A stretch of DNA of 64,000 nucleotides, from assembly GCA_963747255.1 (NCBI GenBank), contig CAVVEG010000005.1, forward strand, positions 1 to 64,000. The letters run 5' to 3'. Of the stretch, positions 52,792-61,432 are shown in pieces; position 1 is the stretch's first letter; the number at the start of each line of letters is the position of its first letter. This DNA is from CAIYRG01 sp963747255. GTDB lineage: Bacteria > Pseudomonadota > Alphaproteobacteria > Micropepsales > Micropepsaceae. The notes beneath the pieces were generated by a model. That model was not told the origin of the DNA. It made no database searches and saw nothing but the letters and a program-made list of their open reading frames with translations. A program made the position numbers and the translations under genes.

Positions 52792-54293
52792 ACAACATGT
52801 TTGGAATTCCATCGCGGGGGCTCGAGCCCAACACTCTCCCCTTCGAAACAGAACCGCTGATTGCCGAGACCGGCTTCCGCGAATATGACGCGCGCTGGCT
52901 GTATCCGAAGGAAATCAACCTTATCGGAATGCAGGCGATCGGACTGGCGCTTGGACATTATTTCCACGAACGCGGCGTTGAGCCCAAAGTCGTGGTTGGG
53001 CATGATTTCCGTTCCTATTCGCTCAGCATAAAGCAGGCATTGACGCTCGGATTGATGGCCGCAGGCTGTGCCGTCCACGATATCGGGTTGGCGCTTTCTC
53101 CCGTTGCCTATTTTGCGCAATTCGCCCTCGACGCACCCTGCGTCGCGATGGTCACCGCCAGCCACAATGAAAATGGCTGGACGGGCGTCAAAATGGGCGC
53201 GCAGCGTCCGCTCACATTCGGACCCGAGGAGATGCAGCGCCTGAAGGAAATCGTCTTTGCGGGCGAAGCGCGCGAGCGCCCCGGTGGCCGGTATGTCCGT
53301 GTCCGGAACATGCGCGAGACCTATCTGGATGATGTGACCCGCGGCCACCGGCTTCAGCGGCCCATCCGGGTAATTGCCGCTTGCGGCAACGGCACCGCCG
53401 GCGCCTTCGCACCCGAAGCATTGCACCGCATCGGTGCCGAGGTGATTCCGATGGATGCCAACCTCGACTGGAATTTTCCCCACTACAATCCGAACCCTGA
53501 AGACCTGCATATGCTCCACGCTATGGCCGACCGGGTGCGCGCCGAAGGCGCCGAGATCGCGCTCGGTTTCGACGGCGACGGCGACCGCTGCGGCATCGTG
53601 GACGGCAAAGGCCGTGAAATCTTTGCGGACAAGGTGGGCGTACTGCTCGCGCGCTATCTGTCGGCTCAAATCCCGAATGCGAAATTCGTCGTGGATGTGA
53701 AATCTACGGGTTTGTTCGAGACCGATCCGGTGCTCAAAGAGCGCGGCGCTACGGCCGATTACTGGAAGACGGGCCACTCCTACATCAAGCGCCGCACCGC
53801 GGAACTCGGCGCGGTCGCCGGGCTGGAGAAAAGCGGCCATTATTTCTTCAATCCGCCCGTGGGGCGCGGCTACGACGATTCCATTGTGGCGGCGATCACC
53901 ATTCTGGAGATGCTCGCTTCCGGCAACCGCACCATCGCCGAACTCGCCGACGACCTGCCGCGCACCTGGGGCTCGCCGACGATGTCGCCGTTCTGCCCCG
54001 ATCTCCGGAAATACGAAGTGGTCGATGCCGTGACCAGGGAATATGGCGCATTGCAGGCGCGCGGCGAAAAATTGCTCGGGCAGGACATTGCACGGGTCGT
54101 CACGGTGAACGGCGTGCGCGTCATGCTGGAGGACGGCACCTGGGGGCTGGTTCGGGCCTCTTCCAACAAACCCGCTCTGGTGGTGGTGTGCGAAAGCCCG
54201 GTGTCGGAGCAGGCCATGCGCGCGATGTTTCACGACATCGATACAAGGCTGCAAAAATTCCCGGAAGTCGGCGAATACGACCAGCGGATTTGA
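52788..54293 (+). CDS. Phosphomannomutase/phosphoglucomutase
   Basis: Alpha-phosphohexomutase with all four signatures: catalytic serine loop TASHNENGWTGVK (Ser125), metal loop GFDGDGDRCG (Asp262, 264, 266), sugar loop EKSGHYFFNP near residue 345, and C-terminal phosphate-binding RASSNKPALVV. It interconverts hexose 6- and 1-phosphates for envelope polysaccharide synthesis. Length 501 is slightly above the usual 460. The start is TTG at 52788 in a stop/start overlap, or ATG at 52797. Confidence 0.9.
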   Translation: MNNMFGIPSRGLEPNTLPFETEPLIAETGFREYDARWLYPKEINLIGMQAIGLALGHYFHERGVEPKVVVGHDFRSYSLSIKQALTLGLMAAGCAVHDIGLALSPVAYFAQFALDAPCVAMVTASHNENGWTGVKMGAQRPLTFGPEEMQRLKEIVFAGEARERPGGRYVRVRNMRETYLDDVTRGHRLQRPIRVIAACGNGTAGAFAPEALHRIGAEVIPMDANLDWNFPHYNPNPEDLHMLHAMADRVRAEGAEIALGFDGDGDRCGIVDGKGREIFADKVGVLLARYLSAQIPNAKFVVDVKSTGLFETDPVLKERGATADYWKTGHSYIKRRTAELGAVAGLEKSGHYFFNPPVGRGYDDSIVAAITILEMLASGNRTIAELADDLPRTWGSPTMSPFCPDLRKYEVVDAVTREYGALQARGEKLLGQDIARVVTVNGVRVMLEDGTWGLVRASSNKPALVVVCESPVSEQAMRAMFHDIDTRLQKFPEVGEYDQRI

Positions 54294-54301
54294 GCGGGAA
54301 G

Positions 54302-55300
54302 TCAGGCCGCCGCCGCGGTTGTTGGCGGATCCACAAAAGCCAGCGCGTCAAGCAGGACCGCAACACCGGCGCCTTTACGCGTCGCATTTTCGCTCAGGTG
54401 CCGGCGGAACAGCCGTGCTCCGCGCCGGCCCTGAAACAATCCGAGCATGTGCTTTGTCATCGCATTAAGTGGCACGCCATCGGCCAGCCGGTCCGCAACA
54501 TACTCCGTGTAGGATGCAATTGCCTGATTCAGTCCCGCCGCAGGCTCGCCGAAAAACCGCGCATCCACATCGGCCAGAATCCCCGGATTCTGGTAGGCGG
54601 CCCGTCCGAGCATCACGCCGTCAACGGACGCGAGATGCGCTTCCGCGGCATCCAGCGAGGCAATTCCGCCGTTGACGATGATTGTTAGCTCCGGTCGCGC
54701 CTTTTTCAGTCCGTAAACCAGCGGATAATCCAGCGGCGGAATTTCCCGGTTTTCGGCCGGCGACAGTCCAGACAGCCACGCCTTTCGCGCATGGACAATC
54801 AATGTGTTTGCGCCAGCATCGGCACAGGCGCCCGCAAATGACGAGAGCGCCTCTTCCGGGTTCTGATCGTCCACGCCGATGCGGCACTTCACCGTCACCG
54901 GCACGGATGCCGTCGCGCGCATCGCGGCAACGCATTCGCCGGCAAGTTCGGGCCTGCGCATCAGGATTGCGCCAAAACAGCCCGATTGAACCCGGCCGGA
55001 CGGACAGCCGGCGTTCAGGTTGATTTCGTCATAGCCCCATGCGCTGCCGATGCGCGCCGCTTCCGCGAGTTTTTGGGGATCGGATCCGCCGAGCTGCAGC
55101 GCGACCGGATGTTCGATGTCCGAAAACCCGAGCAGTCTTCCGCGTTCGCCATGGATCACGGCATCCGCCGTCAGCATCTCCGTATAAAGCCGCGCGCGTC
55201 TTGTCAGCAGACGGTGGAGGACGCGGCAGTGCCGGTCCGTCCACTCCATCATAGGTGCAATAGCAAATCTATGTGATTGATTTTGTTGTGTTATTACCAT
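54302..55300 (-). CDS. dusA: tRNA-dihydrouridine synthase A
   Basis: FMN-dependent reduction of uridines in tRNA. The TIM barrel begins FAIAPMMEWTDRHCR, and the active-site block NLNAGCPSGRVQSGCFGA holds Cys99. VKCRIGVDDQNPEE, NGGIASLDAAEAHL and DGVMLGRAAYQNP are DusA hallmarks, and GARLFRRHLSENA lies in the C-terminal helical domain. The gene is complete. Its 5' end faces a tyrosine integrase, the classic site of a known class of islands. The first ten residues (MVITQQNQSH) could be contributed by the inserted element. Confidence 0.9.
   Translation of the reverse strand: MVITQQNQSHRFAIAPMMEWTDRHCRVLHRLLTRRARLYTEMLTADAVIHGERGRLLGFSDIEHPVALQLGGSDPQKLAEAARIGSAWGYDEINLNAGCPSGRVQSGCFGAILMRRPELAGECVAAMRATASVPVTVKCRIGVDDQNPEEALSSFAGACADAGANTLIVHARKAWLSGLSPAENREIPPLDYPLVYGLKKARPELTIIVNGGIASLDAAEAHLASVDGVMLGRAAYQNPGILADVDARFFGEPAAGLNQAIASYTEYVADRLADGVPLNAMTKHMLGLFQGRRGARLFRRHLSENATRKGAGVAVLLDALAFVDPPTTAAAA
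55225..55300. other. Candidate island attachment region at the 5' end of dusA
   Basis: dusA-associated integrases insert within the 5' coding end of dusA, keeping the gene whole by supplying a replacement start. Here the conserved MEWTDRHCR codons lie at about 55225-55253, and the base composition changes to A/T-rich immediately beyond. The core repeat and the second end were not found in the window. Confidence 0.35.
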
Positions 55301-55420
55301 ATATTTCAAAACCTTAGAGGGTCATCATCACACTTTTTCGCATCCCCCAATATCCCCCTGTTTCCCATGTTTCGACGTCTGAGTGTGATGGATTTGTGAT
55401 CGAAATGGTGGTGCTCAGCG

Positions 55421-56482
55421 ATGGCCAACATTCGACAGTTAGCATCCGGTCATTGGCAGGCTCAAATCCGCCTCAAAGGCCGCAAGGCGACGGAGACGTT
55501 CATTCGGTATGACCGCGCGCGCGAGTGGGCCACCGAAGCGGAGGCGCAGATTGATCGTGGTCATGCGCCGTCCGGCCGGCGGGCGCGAAGTGCAAAGACT
55601 TTTGGCTCTCTCATTGATCTGCACATTGACGACATGAGAGAAGTGGGAAAGCCGCCGGCGCGCTCAAAGAGTGCGACGTTAGAGATGCTCCGGCGTGAGC
55701 TTGGGGCACTAAGGATCGGGGCGTTAGATCGCGAGCGGCTCATCCGCTTTGGCCGCGACCGCGCCAGGGAAGGTGCTGGTCCGGTAACTCTCGGGCAGGA
55801 TATCGGTGCAATCAAACTTGTCTTCGCGCATGCGGCTGCCGTTCACGGCATCGACGTGAGTGTCGAGCCAATCCTGTTGGCTCGCATCGCGCTGAAGCGC
55901 CTTGGCCTGATTGGCAAGGGTAGAGAACGTGATCGGCGGCCAACAGAAGGCGAACTGAACAAGCTGTTTGCGCATTTTGATGGAAATGAGCGTCAGCTCA
56001 TTCCCATGAGCCGAATCATCAAATTCGCCATCGCGACGGCAATGCGGCAAGAGGAGATCTGCCGCGCAAGATGGAATGATCTCAATCTGCGAACGAAGAT
56101 GCTGACGATCCGGGACCGCAAGGACCCACGGGAGAAGAAGGGCAATGACCAGCGAATTCCACTGCTCGCAGTCTCCGGCTACGACGCGATAGCGTTGGTC
56201 GAAGAACAGCGCGCAATCCGGAACAACGAAGACGACCGAATTTTCCCTTATGTTCATAAGTCCACTGGCACCGCATTTACCCGAACCTGCAGAGATTTGA
56301 AGATCGAAGATCTACACTTTCATGATCTGAGGCATGAGGGAACGAGTCGCTTGTTCGAGGCAGGTTTTTCGATTCAGCAAGTCGCGCTTGTGACGGGCCA
56401 CAAGGACTGGAAGATGCTGCGCCGATATACGCATCTGAAGCCGGAGACATTGCACGCCGGCCCGATTTTCACAGCCACTTGA
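55421..56482 (+). CDS. Tyrosine recombinase (dusA-associated-type integrase)
   Basis: The 353-residue protein shows Arg209 in ATAMRQEEICRARW, HDLRHEG (His301-x-x-Arg304), GHKDW (His327) and nucleophile Tyr336 in RRYTHL, the complete tyrosine-recombinase set. The N-terminal arm-binding part begins MANIRQLASGHWQAQIRLKG. Its position next to and divergent from dusA fits the dusA-associated integrase class, which excises and inserts islands and prophages. The start lies 120 bases from the dusA start. I infer that it mobilises the DNA to its right. Confidence 0.85.
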   Translation: MANIRQLASGHWQAQIRLKGRKATETFIRYDRAREWATEAEAQIDRGHAPSGRRARSAKTFGSLIDLHIDDMREVGKPPARSKSATLEMLRRELGALRIGALDRERLIRFGRDRAREGAGPVTLGQDIGAIKLVFAHAAAVHGIDVSVEPILLARIALKRLGLIGKGRERDRRPTEGELNKLFAHFDGNERQLIPMSRIIKFAIATAMRQEEICRARWNDLNLRTKMLTIRDRKDPREKKGNDQRIPLLAVSGYDAIALVEEQRAIRNNEDDRIFPYVHKSTGTAFTRTCRDLKIEDLHFHDLRHEGTSRLFEAGFSIQQVALVTGHKDWKMLRRYTHLKPETLHAGPIFTAT

Positions 56483-56574
56483 TCAGCAAGTAAATGGACC
56501 CGACGCGAAGATTGAGACCGTGCTCGCCGACAGCCTTCATCCTTCAAAAAGCCGATCTTTACACGCTTTTTACC

Positions 56575-57036
56575 TCATTCGGCGGCTTCAGCGGCAGGAT
56601 TGTCCGGTGAGCGGCTGAAGTTCAGGAATTGCGGCAGCAGCGGCCCGGCGTTGATGAAGAAGTCCCACGCCATCAGCAGCGCGCCCACGGCGAATACGAC
56701 ATCGCCCGGCAAGCGCATCCATTGCCAGAAGAGCGTCTTCTTGTAGAAGTCGTTGTTGCCCGCGAACGCGAGTTCGTGTTCGTAGACCGCGTCGAGCTAC
56801 GCCCAGCCGATCGGAAAGAAGTTCACCAGAGTCCACAGCATGACGCCGGCGTTGTAGAGCCAGAAGGCCCACAGACCGATCTTTTCGTTGAATTGCGCGC
56901 GCTCTCCCGCCACATAGCGCAGGCAGAAATACACGAGCCTTATCGCGAGCAGGCCGAACGCACCGAACAGCGCGGTGTGTGCGTTGTTGAGCGTCAGGAA
57001 CGTGCCGTGCTCGTAGTAGTTCACGCCGCCACACAA
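56575..57036 (-). pseudogene. norB: Nitric oxide reductase large subunit (norB), 3' fragment with nonsense codon
   Basis: The fragment reads GGVNYYEHGTFLTLNNAHTA, a heme-copper NO-reductase hallmark, then LWAFWLYNAGVMLW and NFFPIGWA. An in-frame TAG at 56797 interrupts it, where Gln (CAG) is expected. The end continues LDAVYEHELAFAG and FWQWMRLPGDVVFAVGALLMAWDFF to a stop at 56575. Only about 150 of about 760 quinol-type NorB residues remain and the 5' part is missing. It cannot reduce NO. It sits beside the first FNR-type box of the island. Confidence 0.85.
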
Positions 57037-57062
57037 AGGCTGAACACAGGGTGGTGGATCAA

Positions 57063-57076
57063 TTGATCCTTATCAA
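57063..57076 (+). promoter_or_regulatory. FNR/FixK-type box, perfect
   Basis: TTGAT-CCTT-ATCAA, the full consensus, ends 56 bases before the start codon of the BON-domain gene at 57133. It also lies about 30 bases from the truncated end of the norB remnant. Confidence 0.8.
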
Positions 57077-57132
57077 TTCATCAAGCCGTGAATCGGCGTT
57101 TGGTATTTAACGTACGAAGACGGAGAGAAGCC

Positions 57133-57783
57133 ATGATCGATAAGCAATTGAAACAAGAAATTTTGGATGAGCTTGACTTCGAGCCAAGCGTCGACGCAGC
57201 GGCTATTGGCGTGGCCGTTGAAAATGGCGTTGTAACCTTGAGTGGCCACGTTTCGAGTTACGCACAAAAGATTGCCGCAGAAGACGCTATTCGGCGCGTG
57301 AGGGGTGTCCGCGGTATCGCACAAGAAATCCAGGTACGATTTCCATCCGACAAGAAAACCGCCGATGACGAAATCGCGAAGCGAGTGGCAGATATCCTGC
57401 GCTGGGACATCATGCTGCCGTACGACGCTGTCAAACCTATGGTGCAAAACGGTTGGGTCACGCTGAAAGGTCAAGTGGAATGGCGATATCAAACAGAAGT
57501 AGCTGAAGCTGATGTTCGCAAGTTGTCCGGAGTATTGGGCGTAAACAATCAACTGACCCTCAAGCCCCGTGTTCAAGTCCCTGACGTCAAGCAGAAAATC
57601 GAGGACGCGTTGAGACGGAACGCCACGACCGAAGCTAAAGATATCCGCGTGACCGTACACGACGGTGGAAAAGTCACGCTCGAAGGCAGTGTTCATACTT
57701 GGTATGAACGGGAGGCTGTTAAAGCTGCGGCATGGTCCGCTGCGGGTGTGCAATCTGTCGAGGATCGTTTGACATTGTCCTGA
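57133..57783 (+). CDS. Triple BON-domain protein
   Basis: Three BON domains in 216 residues: KQEILDELDFEPSVDAAAIGV...VTLSGHVSSYAQKIAAEDAI, then KRVADILRWDIMLPYDAVKPMV...VTLKGQVEWRYQ, then KIEDALRRNATTEAKDIRVTV...VTLEGSVHTWYEREA. No signal peptide is seen. BON domains bind membranes or phospholipids; OsmY is a periplasmic example, while cytoplasmic forms occur in stress islands. The start at 57133 has GGAGAGAAG upstream. An FNR-type box lies 56 bases upstream, so induction at low oxygen is likely. Confidence 0.85.
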   Translation: MIDKQLKQEILDELDFEPSVDAAAIGVAVENGVVTLSGHVSSYAQKIAAEDAIRRVRGVRGIAQEIQVRFPSDKKTADDEIAKRVADILRWDIMLPYDAVKPMVQNGWVTLKGQVEWRYQTEVAEADVRKLSGVLGVNNQLTLKPRVQVPDVKQKIEDALRRNATTEAKDIRVTVHDGGKVTLEGSVHTWYEREAVKAAAWSAAGVQSVEDRLTLS

Positions 57784-57927
57784 CAACTGTGGTTGGCGCG
57801 GCACGTCGACGTTCTCGTTCAGGCTCTGGAAAAACAAACGTTTCCTGCGAGCGATGCGCCGGAACTGATCCAGCCCCCTTACGCAAGAAGGCGAGCGCGC
57901 CCTTGATCCCACACTTGAAAGGCAGGA

Positions 57928-58143
57928 ATGACGATGCCCTATCAGGTCAACAGCGATCTTCCGGTTTCTGTTCGAAATCACCTGCCCGCGCATGCGCAAG
58001 ATGTGTATCGCGAAGCTTTCAATCATGCCTTTTTCGCCCATGAGGGCGACCCAAGGCGGGAAGAAGCCGCACACCGCATCGCTTGGGCCGCAGTGAAGCG
58101 CCGCTATATCAAGAGCGATGGCGAGTGGGTGCCACGGGCCTAA
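57928..58143 (+). CDS. ChaB-family protein (71 aa)
   Basis: The product MTMPYQVNSDLPVSVRNHLPAHAQDVYREAFNHAF matches ChaB openings, and REEAAHRIAWAAVKRRYIKSDG is the conserved C-terminal helix. ChaB was named as a regulator of the cation antiporter ChaA, but its role is poorly defined. CAGGA precedes the ATG. It lies between the BON and NUDIX genes in the same direction, 145 bases after the BON gene. Confidence 0.85.
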   Translation: MTMPYQVNSDLPVSVRNHLPAHAQDVYREAFNHAFFAHEGDPRREEAAHRIAWAAVKRRYIKSDGEWVPRA

Positions 58144-58171
58144 GCGGATTGCACCCCAGCGGGACTGATTG

Positions 58172-58651
58172 ATGCCATTATCCAGCGCAGGCATTCTTCT
58201 CTACCGTTGTCGCGAATCCGGCACGCAGGTATTTCTGGTTCATCCTGGGGGCCCATATTGGGCGAGGAAGGATCATGGCGCATGGTCGGTACCAAAAGGA
58301 ATTGTCAATCGTCTGGAGGATGAACATGCCTGCGCCCGACGGGAATTCAAGGAGGAAACCGGATTTGACGTGGAGGGCAGTGGCCAGGATTTGGGCATCT
58401 TTCGTCAACCAGGCGGGAAGCGACTGCATGTGTGGGCCATTGAAGGCGACTGCAATCCTGCTCGGTTGACAAGCAACTTTTTCGAGATTGCGTGGCCCCC
58501 GAGATCCGGGCGGATGCAGCAGTTTCCGGAGGTGGATCGCGGGGGCTGGTTCACAAGATCGCAAGCTTTGGAGAAAGTCGTCGCAGGCCAGCGGCCCATC
58601 ATTGAGCATTTTTACGAGAAATCTGATGCATGCCCAGATGGTGGTACATGA
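58172..58651 (+). CDS. NUDIX hydrolase
   Basis: The NUDIX box is GIVNRLEDEHACARREFKEETGF, fitting G-x5-E-x7-RE-x2-EE-x-G with all metal-binding glutamates. The early strand reads SAGILLYRCRESGTQVFLVHPGGPYWARKD, and the end WFTRSQALEKVVAGQRPIIEHF closes the fold. This subgroup resembles Ap4A or general nucleotide-diphosphate hydrolases acting on stress nucleotides. Start at the ATG 58172 (TTG at 58169 also possible). It follows chaB by 28 bases and may be co-transcribed. Confidence 0.85.
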   Translation: MPLSSAGILLYRCRESGTQVFLVHPGGPYWARKDHGAWSVPKGIVNRLEDEHACARREFKEETGFDVEGSGQDLGIFRQPGGKRLHVWAIEGDCNPARLTSNFFEIAWPPRSGRMQQFPEVDRGGWFTRSQALEKVVAGQRPIIEHFYEKSDACPDGGT

Positions 58652-58721
58652 CTGAAGACAGCCATGGCGCCGATGACAAGCAAAACGAGGAGCAACAGCC
58701 CAAATAACATGAGGAGGGGCT

Positions 58722-59192
58722 CTATTCCTCGCTTGGCTGGGTGGCGCCGCTATGCCGGTTCACTGCGAAGCGTTCTACCAGTCCGCGCGTGTCCGCCGTG
58801 ACAATGTCGATGAGGATTGTATTGCTGTCGCGTTCGATGATGTTTCCCACCCGCAAGTGCGGATTGCCTTGCCAGGCGAGCCAAGATGCGAATGCGTCCT
58901 TTACATCATCTCTCGACAGGTTGAGCGATCTGCTGCCGGCGCCCCATGGAATGACTGATCCGATGGGAGTGGTTCCAAAACCAAAGCCGCCGATCATGTT
59001 CGGGAGTGCCAGCGACAGCGGTAAAGCATTGCCGTAAATGTGCATGTACCCGGGCTCGTGATAGCCGATCCCCATCGGCGTCCACTGGACTCTCTCCAAT
59101 GCAAAACGAACCGACAACACCAGACCCAGCGCCGCAATCGCAATTCCGAGAGCTGTTCCCAAGCCAATCCCAAGAAGCAATTGCCGGTTCAT
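58722..59192 (-). CDS. Membrane-anchored hypothetical protein (156 aa)
   Basis: One N-terminal helix (LLLGIGLGTALGIAIAALGLVLSV) is followed by a soluble part containing GYHEPGYMHIYGNALPLSL, LNLSRDDVKDAFASWLAWQGNPHLRVGNIIERDSNTILIDIVTADTRGLVERFAV. The latter half resembles small ligand or processivity domains of the PepSY type, but I cannot confirm this. An FNR-like box (TTGAC-N4-ATCAA) lies 47 bases before the start. Function unknown; membership in the low-oxygen set is inferred from the box. Confidence 0.6.
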   Translation of the reverse strand: MNRQLLLGIGLGTALGIAIAALGLVLSVRFALERVQWTPMGIGYHEPGYMHIYGNALPLSLALPNMIGGFGFGTTPIGSVIPWGAGSRSLNLSRDDVKDAFASWLAWQGNPHLRVGNIIERDSNTILIDIVTADTRGLVERFAVNRHSGATQPSEE

Positions 59193-59239
59193 GCTTCGCC
59201 TCTATTGTTATAATTATCGATCCATTCGCGTATCCCGAG

Positions 59240-59253
59240 TTGACCCACATCAA
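59240..59253 (-). promoter_or_regulatory. FNR/FixK-type box, one mismatch
   Basis: TTGAC-CCAC-ATCAA differs from the consensus at one base. It lies 47 bases before the start at 59192. The rest of the gap 59193-59425 shows no gene. Confidence 0.6.
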
Positions 59254-59425
59254 GCGCGGGACACCGGGTCCGCGAGTCGGCCTGCCGCTTGGCGAAATGC
59301 TGGACGCTTGCAGAATTGTTCCTATTGTCCGGCATCAATCGGATTGGGCCTGAAATGCGCAATTCCAATGGCGCCCGAAGACCCTGAGAACAAGCGGTTT
59401 AGCCTTGAAAGAACTCGTTCTGCGC

Positions 59426-60310
59426 TTAATGCGCCAGCAAAATCAGAATAGGAGCGTCATGAAGCACGCGTCTGGTAAAGCCTCCAAAGATCAATTCCCT
59501 TGTCCGGCTGTGTCCGTATCCGCCCATGACCATGAGGTCAGCGCGAACTTCCAGTGCTGCGTCCATGACTGCTGCTGTCAGATCGGGTGCAGGCATGACA
59601 CAACGTATCTCGGGAGACACACCATGCCAGCGCAACTCGTCTGCAAGCAACTCTGCAGACTCCATGGCCTCATCAGCATCGCGGCCATCCTCCACCGCCG
59701 ACAGAATCACAACTCTTTGTGCCTTTAGGAGCAGTGGCATCGCAGCTGTCACTGCGCGCGCCGCCTCGGTGGTTTCTTTCCAGGCGATAGCGATGTTTAT
59801 TCCAATTCGGGGCGGAACATCATTCGAGGCTAGTAGCAGCGGACGGCCGCTGCGGATGAGCACTTCTCCAATACGATCCACCCCGAGACCAGAGAATTCG
59901 CTAGGGCGACCGCATACCGTCAGTTCATGCACTTTTGCATCAGCGCTGATCCGAAGAACCGGCTCGCCCTCGACTTCTTTGTATGAAACTGACACGCGAT
60001 TGACCGCCGATGGCTCGTTGACAATTATGACCTCAGACTTGGCACAAAAGTCGTCAAAAGCGCGTCGTGCCGCTGCCGCGGTTGCAGCAACGCTCTCCTC
60101 AATCGAAGACAAGCGTTCGGGGCTCAATATACGCGGTATACGCCTGCCGATATCATATTCTACGGTTCGCAGGGCAATCGTCCCGAGATCCGGACGGACA
60201 TGGACCACATCCATATGCGAGTCGAACAAGCGCGCGATAGCATAGGCTATTCCAAGCGCGAAGTAATCGCTGCCTAACCCGACAAGCGGAACGAAAATCG
60301 TCTTGATCAC
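59426..60310 (-). CDS. Universal stress protein, tandem-domain type
   Basis: A 294-residue UspA-family protein: the first half starts TIFVPLVGLGSDYFALGIAYAIARLFDSHMDVVHV, the second contains INIAIAWKETTEAARAVTAAMPLL and the nucleotide-binding end VMGGYGHSRTRELIFGGFTRRVLHDAPIPI-like. The GxGxxxR-type loop (GGYGHSRTRE) of the second domain looks ATP-competent; the first is degenerate. These proteins support survival under respiratory arrest. A perfect FNR/FixK box lies 52 bases before the start at 60310. Confidence 0.85.
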   Translation of the reverse strand: MIKTIFVPLVGLGSDYFALGIAYAIARLFDSHMDVVHVRPDLGTIALRTVEYDIGRRIPRILSPERLSSIEESVAATAAAARRAFDDFCAKSEVIIVNEPSAVNRVSVSYKEVEGEPVLRISADAKVHELTVCGRPSEFSGLGVDRIGEVLIRSGRPLLLASNDVPPRIGINIAIAWKETTEAARAVTAAMPLLLKAQRVVILSAVEDGRDADEAMESAELLADELRWHGVSPEIRCVMPAPDLTAAVMDAALEVRADLMVMGGYGHSRTRELIFGGFTRRVLHDAPILILLAH

Positions 60311-60362
60311 TTGTCACCCAATGCAGACGGCAGCCTCATATGATATTCACTGCCCTCCTTTC

Positions 60363-60376
60363 TTGATCGAGATCAA
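60363..60376 (-). promoter_or_regulatory. FNR/FixK-type box, perfect
   Basis: TTGAT-CGAG-ATCAA lies 52 bases before the universal stress protein start, the usual distance for an FNR-activated promoter. Confidence 0.8.
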
Positions 60377-60655
60377 TGCTCGCAGTTGGATTCGTGCTCT
60401 CGTGCGGGTGTGCAGAGGCAAGATTGGTGAAGCATAATAGTAGTACGTTTATGGGCATTATCTGTGAAGCGGTAAGCCGATCTGCCAACGAAGCATGTCG
60501 GACCCGTAGCCGTTCTGTCTGGAAGAAGCCCCCCGGTTACCGGCATCCGATGGCCAACACAGTCGAACAGCTTCTGATCGTGGTTGTCGAGAATGAATTG
60601 GGGGTGCCTCTTGCCAAGCTTACTGAGCACATGATTTCGGCTTGGCCGCGAAGCA
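60377..60655. other. Non-coding gap with no supported gene
   Basis: Short frames exist on both strands but lack ribosome sites and family features. I see no RNA gene or strong hairpin. Confidence 0.5.
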
Positions 60656-61432
60656 TCAGGGCGGTTGCGGCTTCAACAGGCTCAAAGCGAAGATCGCACC
60701 CGCTACCGAAACTATGATGGGGCCCGTCTCGCGATGCAGGTGGGCGCCTAAATAAATTCCAAGAAGCGTAGAAACAATCGCGACGCAGATCGAAACAGAC
60801 AACATTTGACTTAGTCGCCTCGCCAGGCGTCGGGCTGTCGCTGCAGGAATAATGATCAGTGATCCCATTAGCAGGACACCCAAATACCGCAAGCCGAGCG
60901 CCACCGTGAGCGCGAAGGCAAGCAGATAGATCAAGTTGAGACGCATGACATTAATGCCGGAAGTCCTGGCGATATCGCCGGACACCAGCGAGATGAGGAG
61001 AGAGTTTTTCATTACCAGCACAAAGGCGATCACAGATCCAGCGGCCACAAGTCCGAAACAGATTTCCCAGCCGGCCAGATTGCCGGGCGCACCGAAGAGC
61101 GCATCGATAAGTTGTTCGCCTGAAGTGAGATAAGTGCCTATTGCAAGGGCAACCGTAAAGACCACACCTACGACAGTTTCGGTTGAAATTCGTGTTCTCG
61201 TCTGCAAAGTCCAAATGAGCAGCGTGCCAACGAGCAGCATGACCAGTGCGCCCAGAATTGGCTGAACATGCAACAGGAGAGCAACGCCGATACCCGGAAG
61301 CGCTATGTGCGAGATCGCATCCGCTGCGAGCGTCAATTTTCGCATGACGGCAAACGAACCAATCAAACCAGCAGCCGCGGCCATCGCGACGGACAATCCC
61401 ACAGAGCCAAGCTCAAAGAGAGGTATGGACAT
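60656..61432 (-). CDS. Metal-type ABC transporter permease (ZnuB/MntB-like)
   Basis: A 258-residue ABC-3 family permease with eight or so hydrophobic segments. FAVMRKLTLAADAISHIALPGIGVALLL is the family's signature around the first cytoplasmic loop, and LRYLGVLLMGSLIIIPAATARRLARRL lies near the C-terminus. Such permeases import zinc or manganese. The start at 61432 overlaps the end of the ATPase gene by 20 bases, so the operon is tightly coupled. No solute-binding protein is in the window, which is odd. Confidence 0.8.
   Translation of the reverse strand: MSIPLFELGSVGLSVAMAAAAGLIGSFAVMRKLTLAADAISHIALPGIGVALLLHVQPILGALVMLLVGTLLIWTLQTRTRISTETVVGVVFTVALAIGTYLTSGEQLIDALFGAPGNLAGWEICFGLVAAGSVIAFVLVMKNSLLISLVSGDIARTSGINVMRLNLIYLLAFALTVALGLRYLGVLLMGSLIIIPAATARRLARRLSQMLSVSICVAIVSTLLGIYLGAHLHRETGPIIVSVAGAIFALSLLKPQPP

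Noticed and set aside
52710..54254. Long minus-strand open frame antisense to phosphomannomutase
   Set aside because: The plus-strand gene carries all four family signatures; the opposite frame shows none.
60373..60630. Minus-strand 85-residue frame in the stress-protein to ABC gap
   Set aside because: No ribosome site, low coding character, and it overlaps the FNR-type box region.
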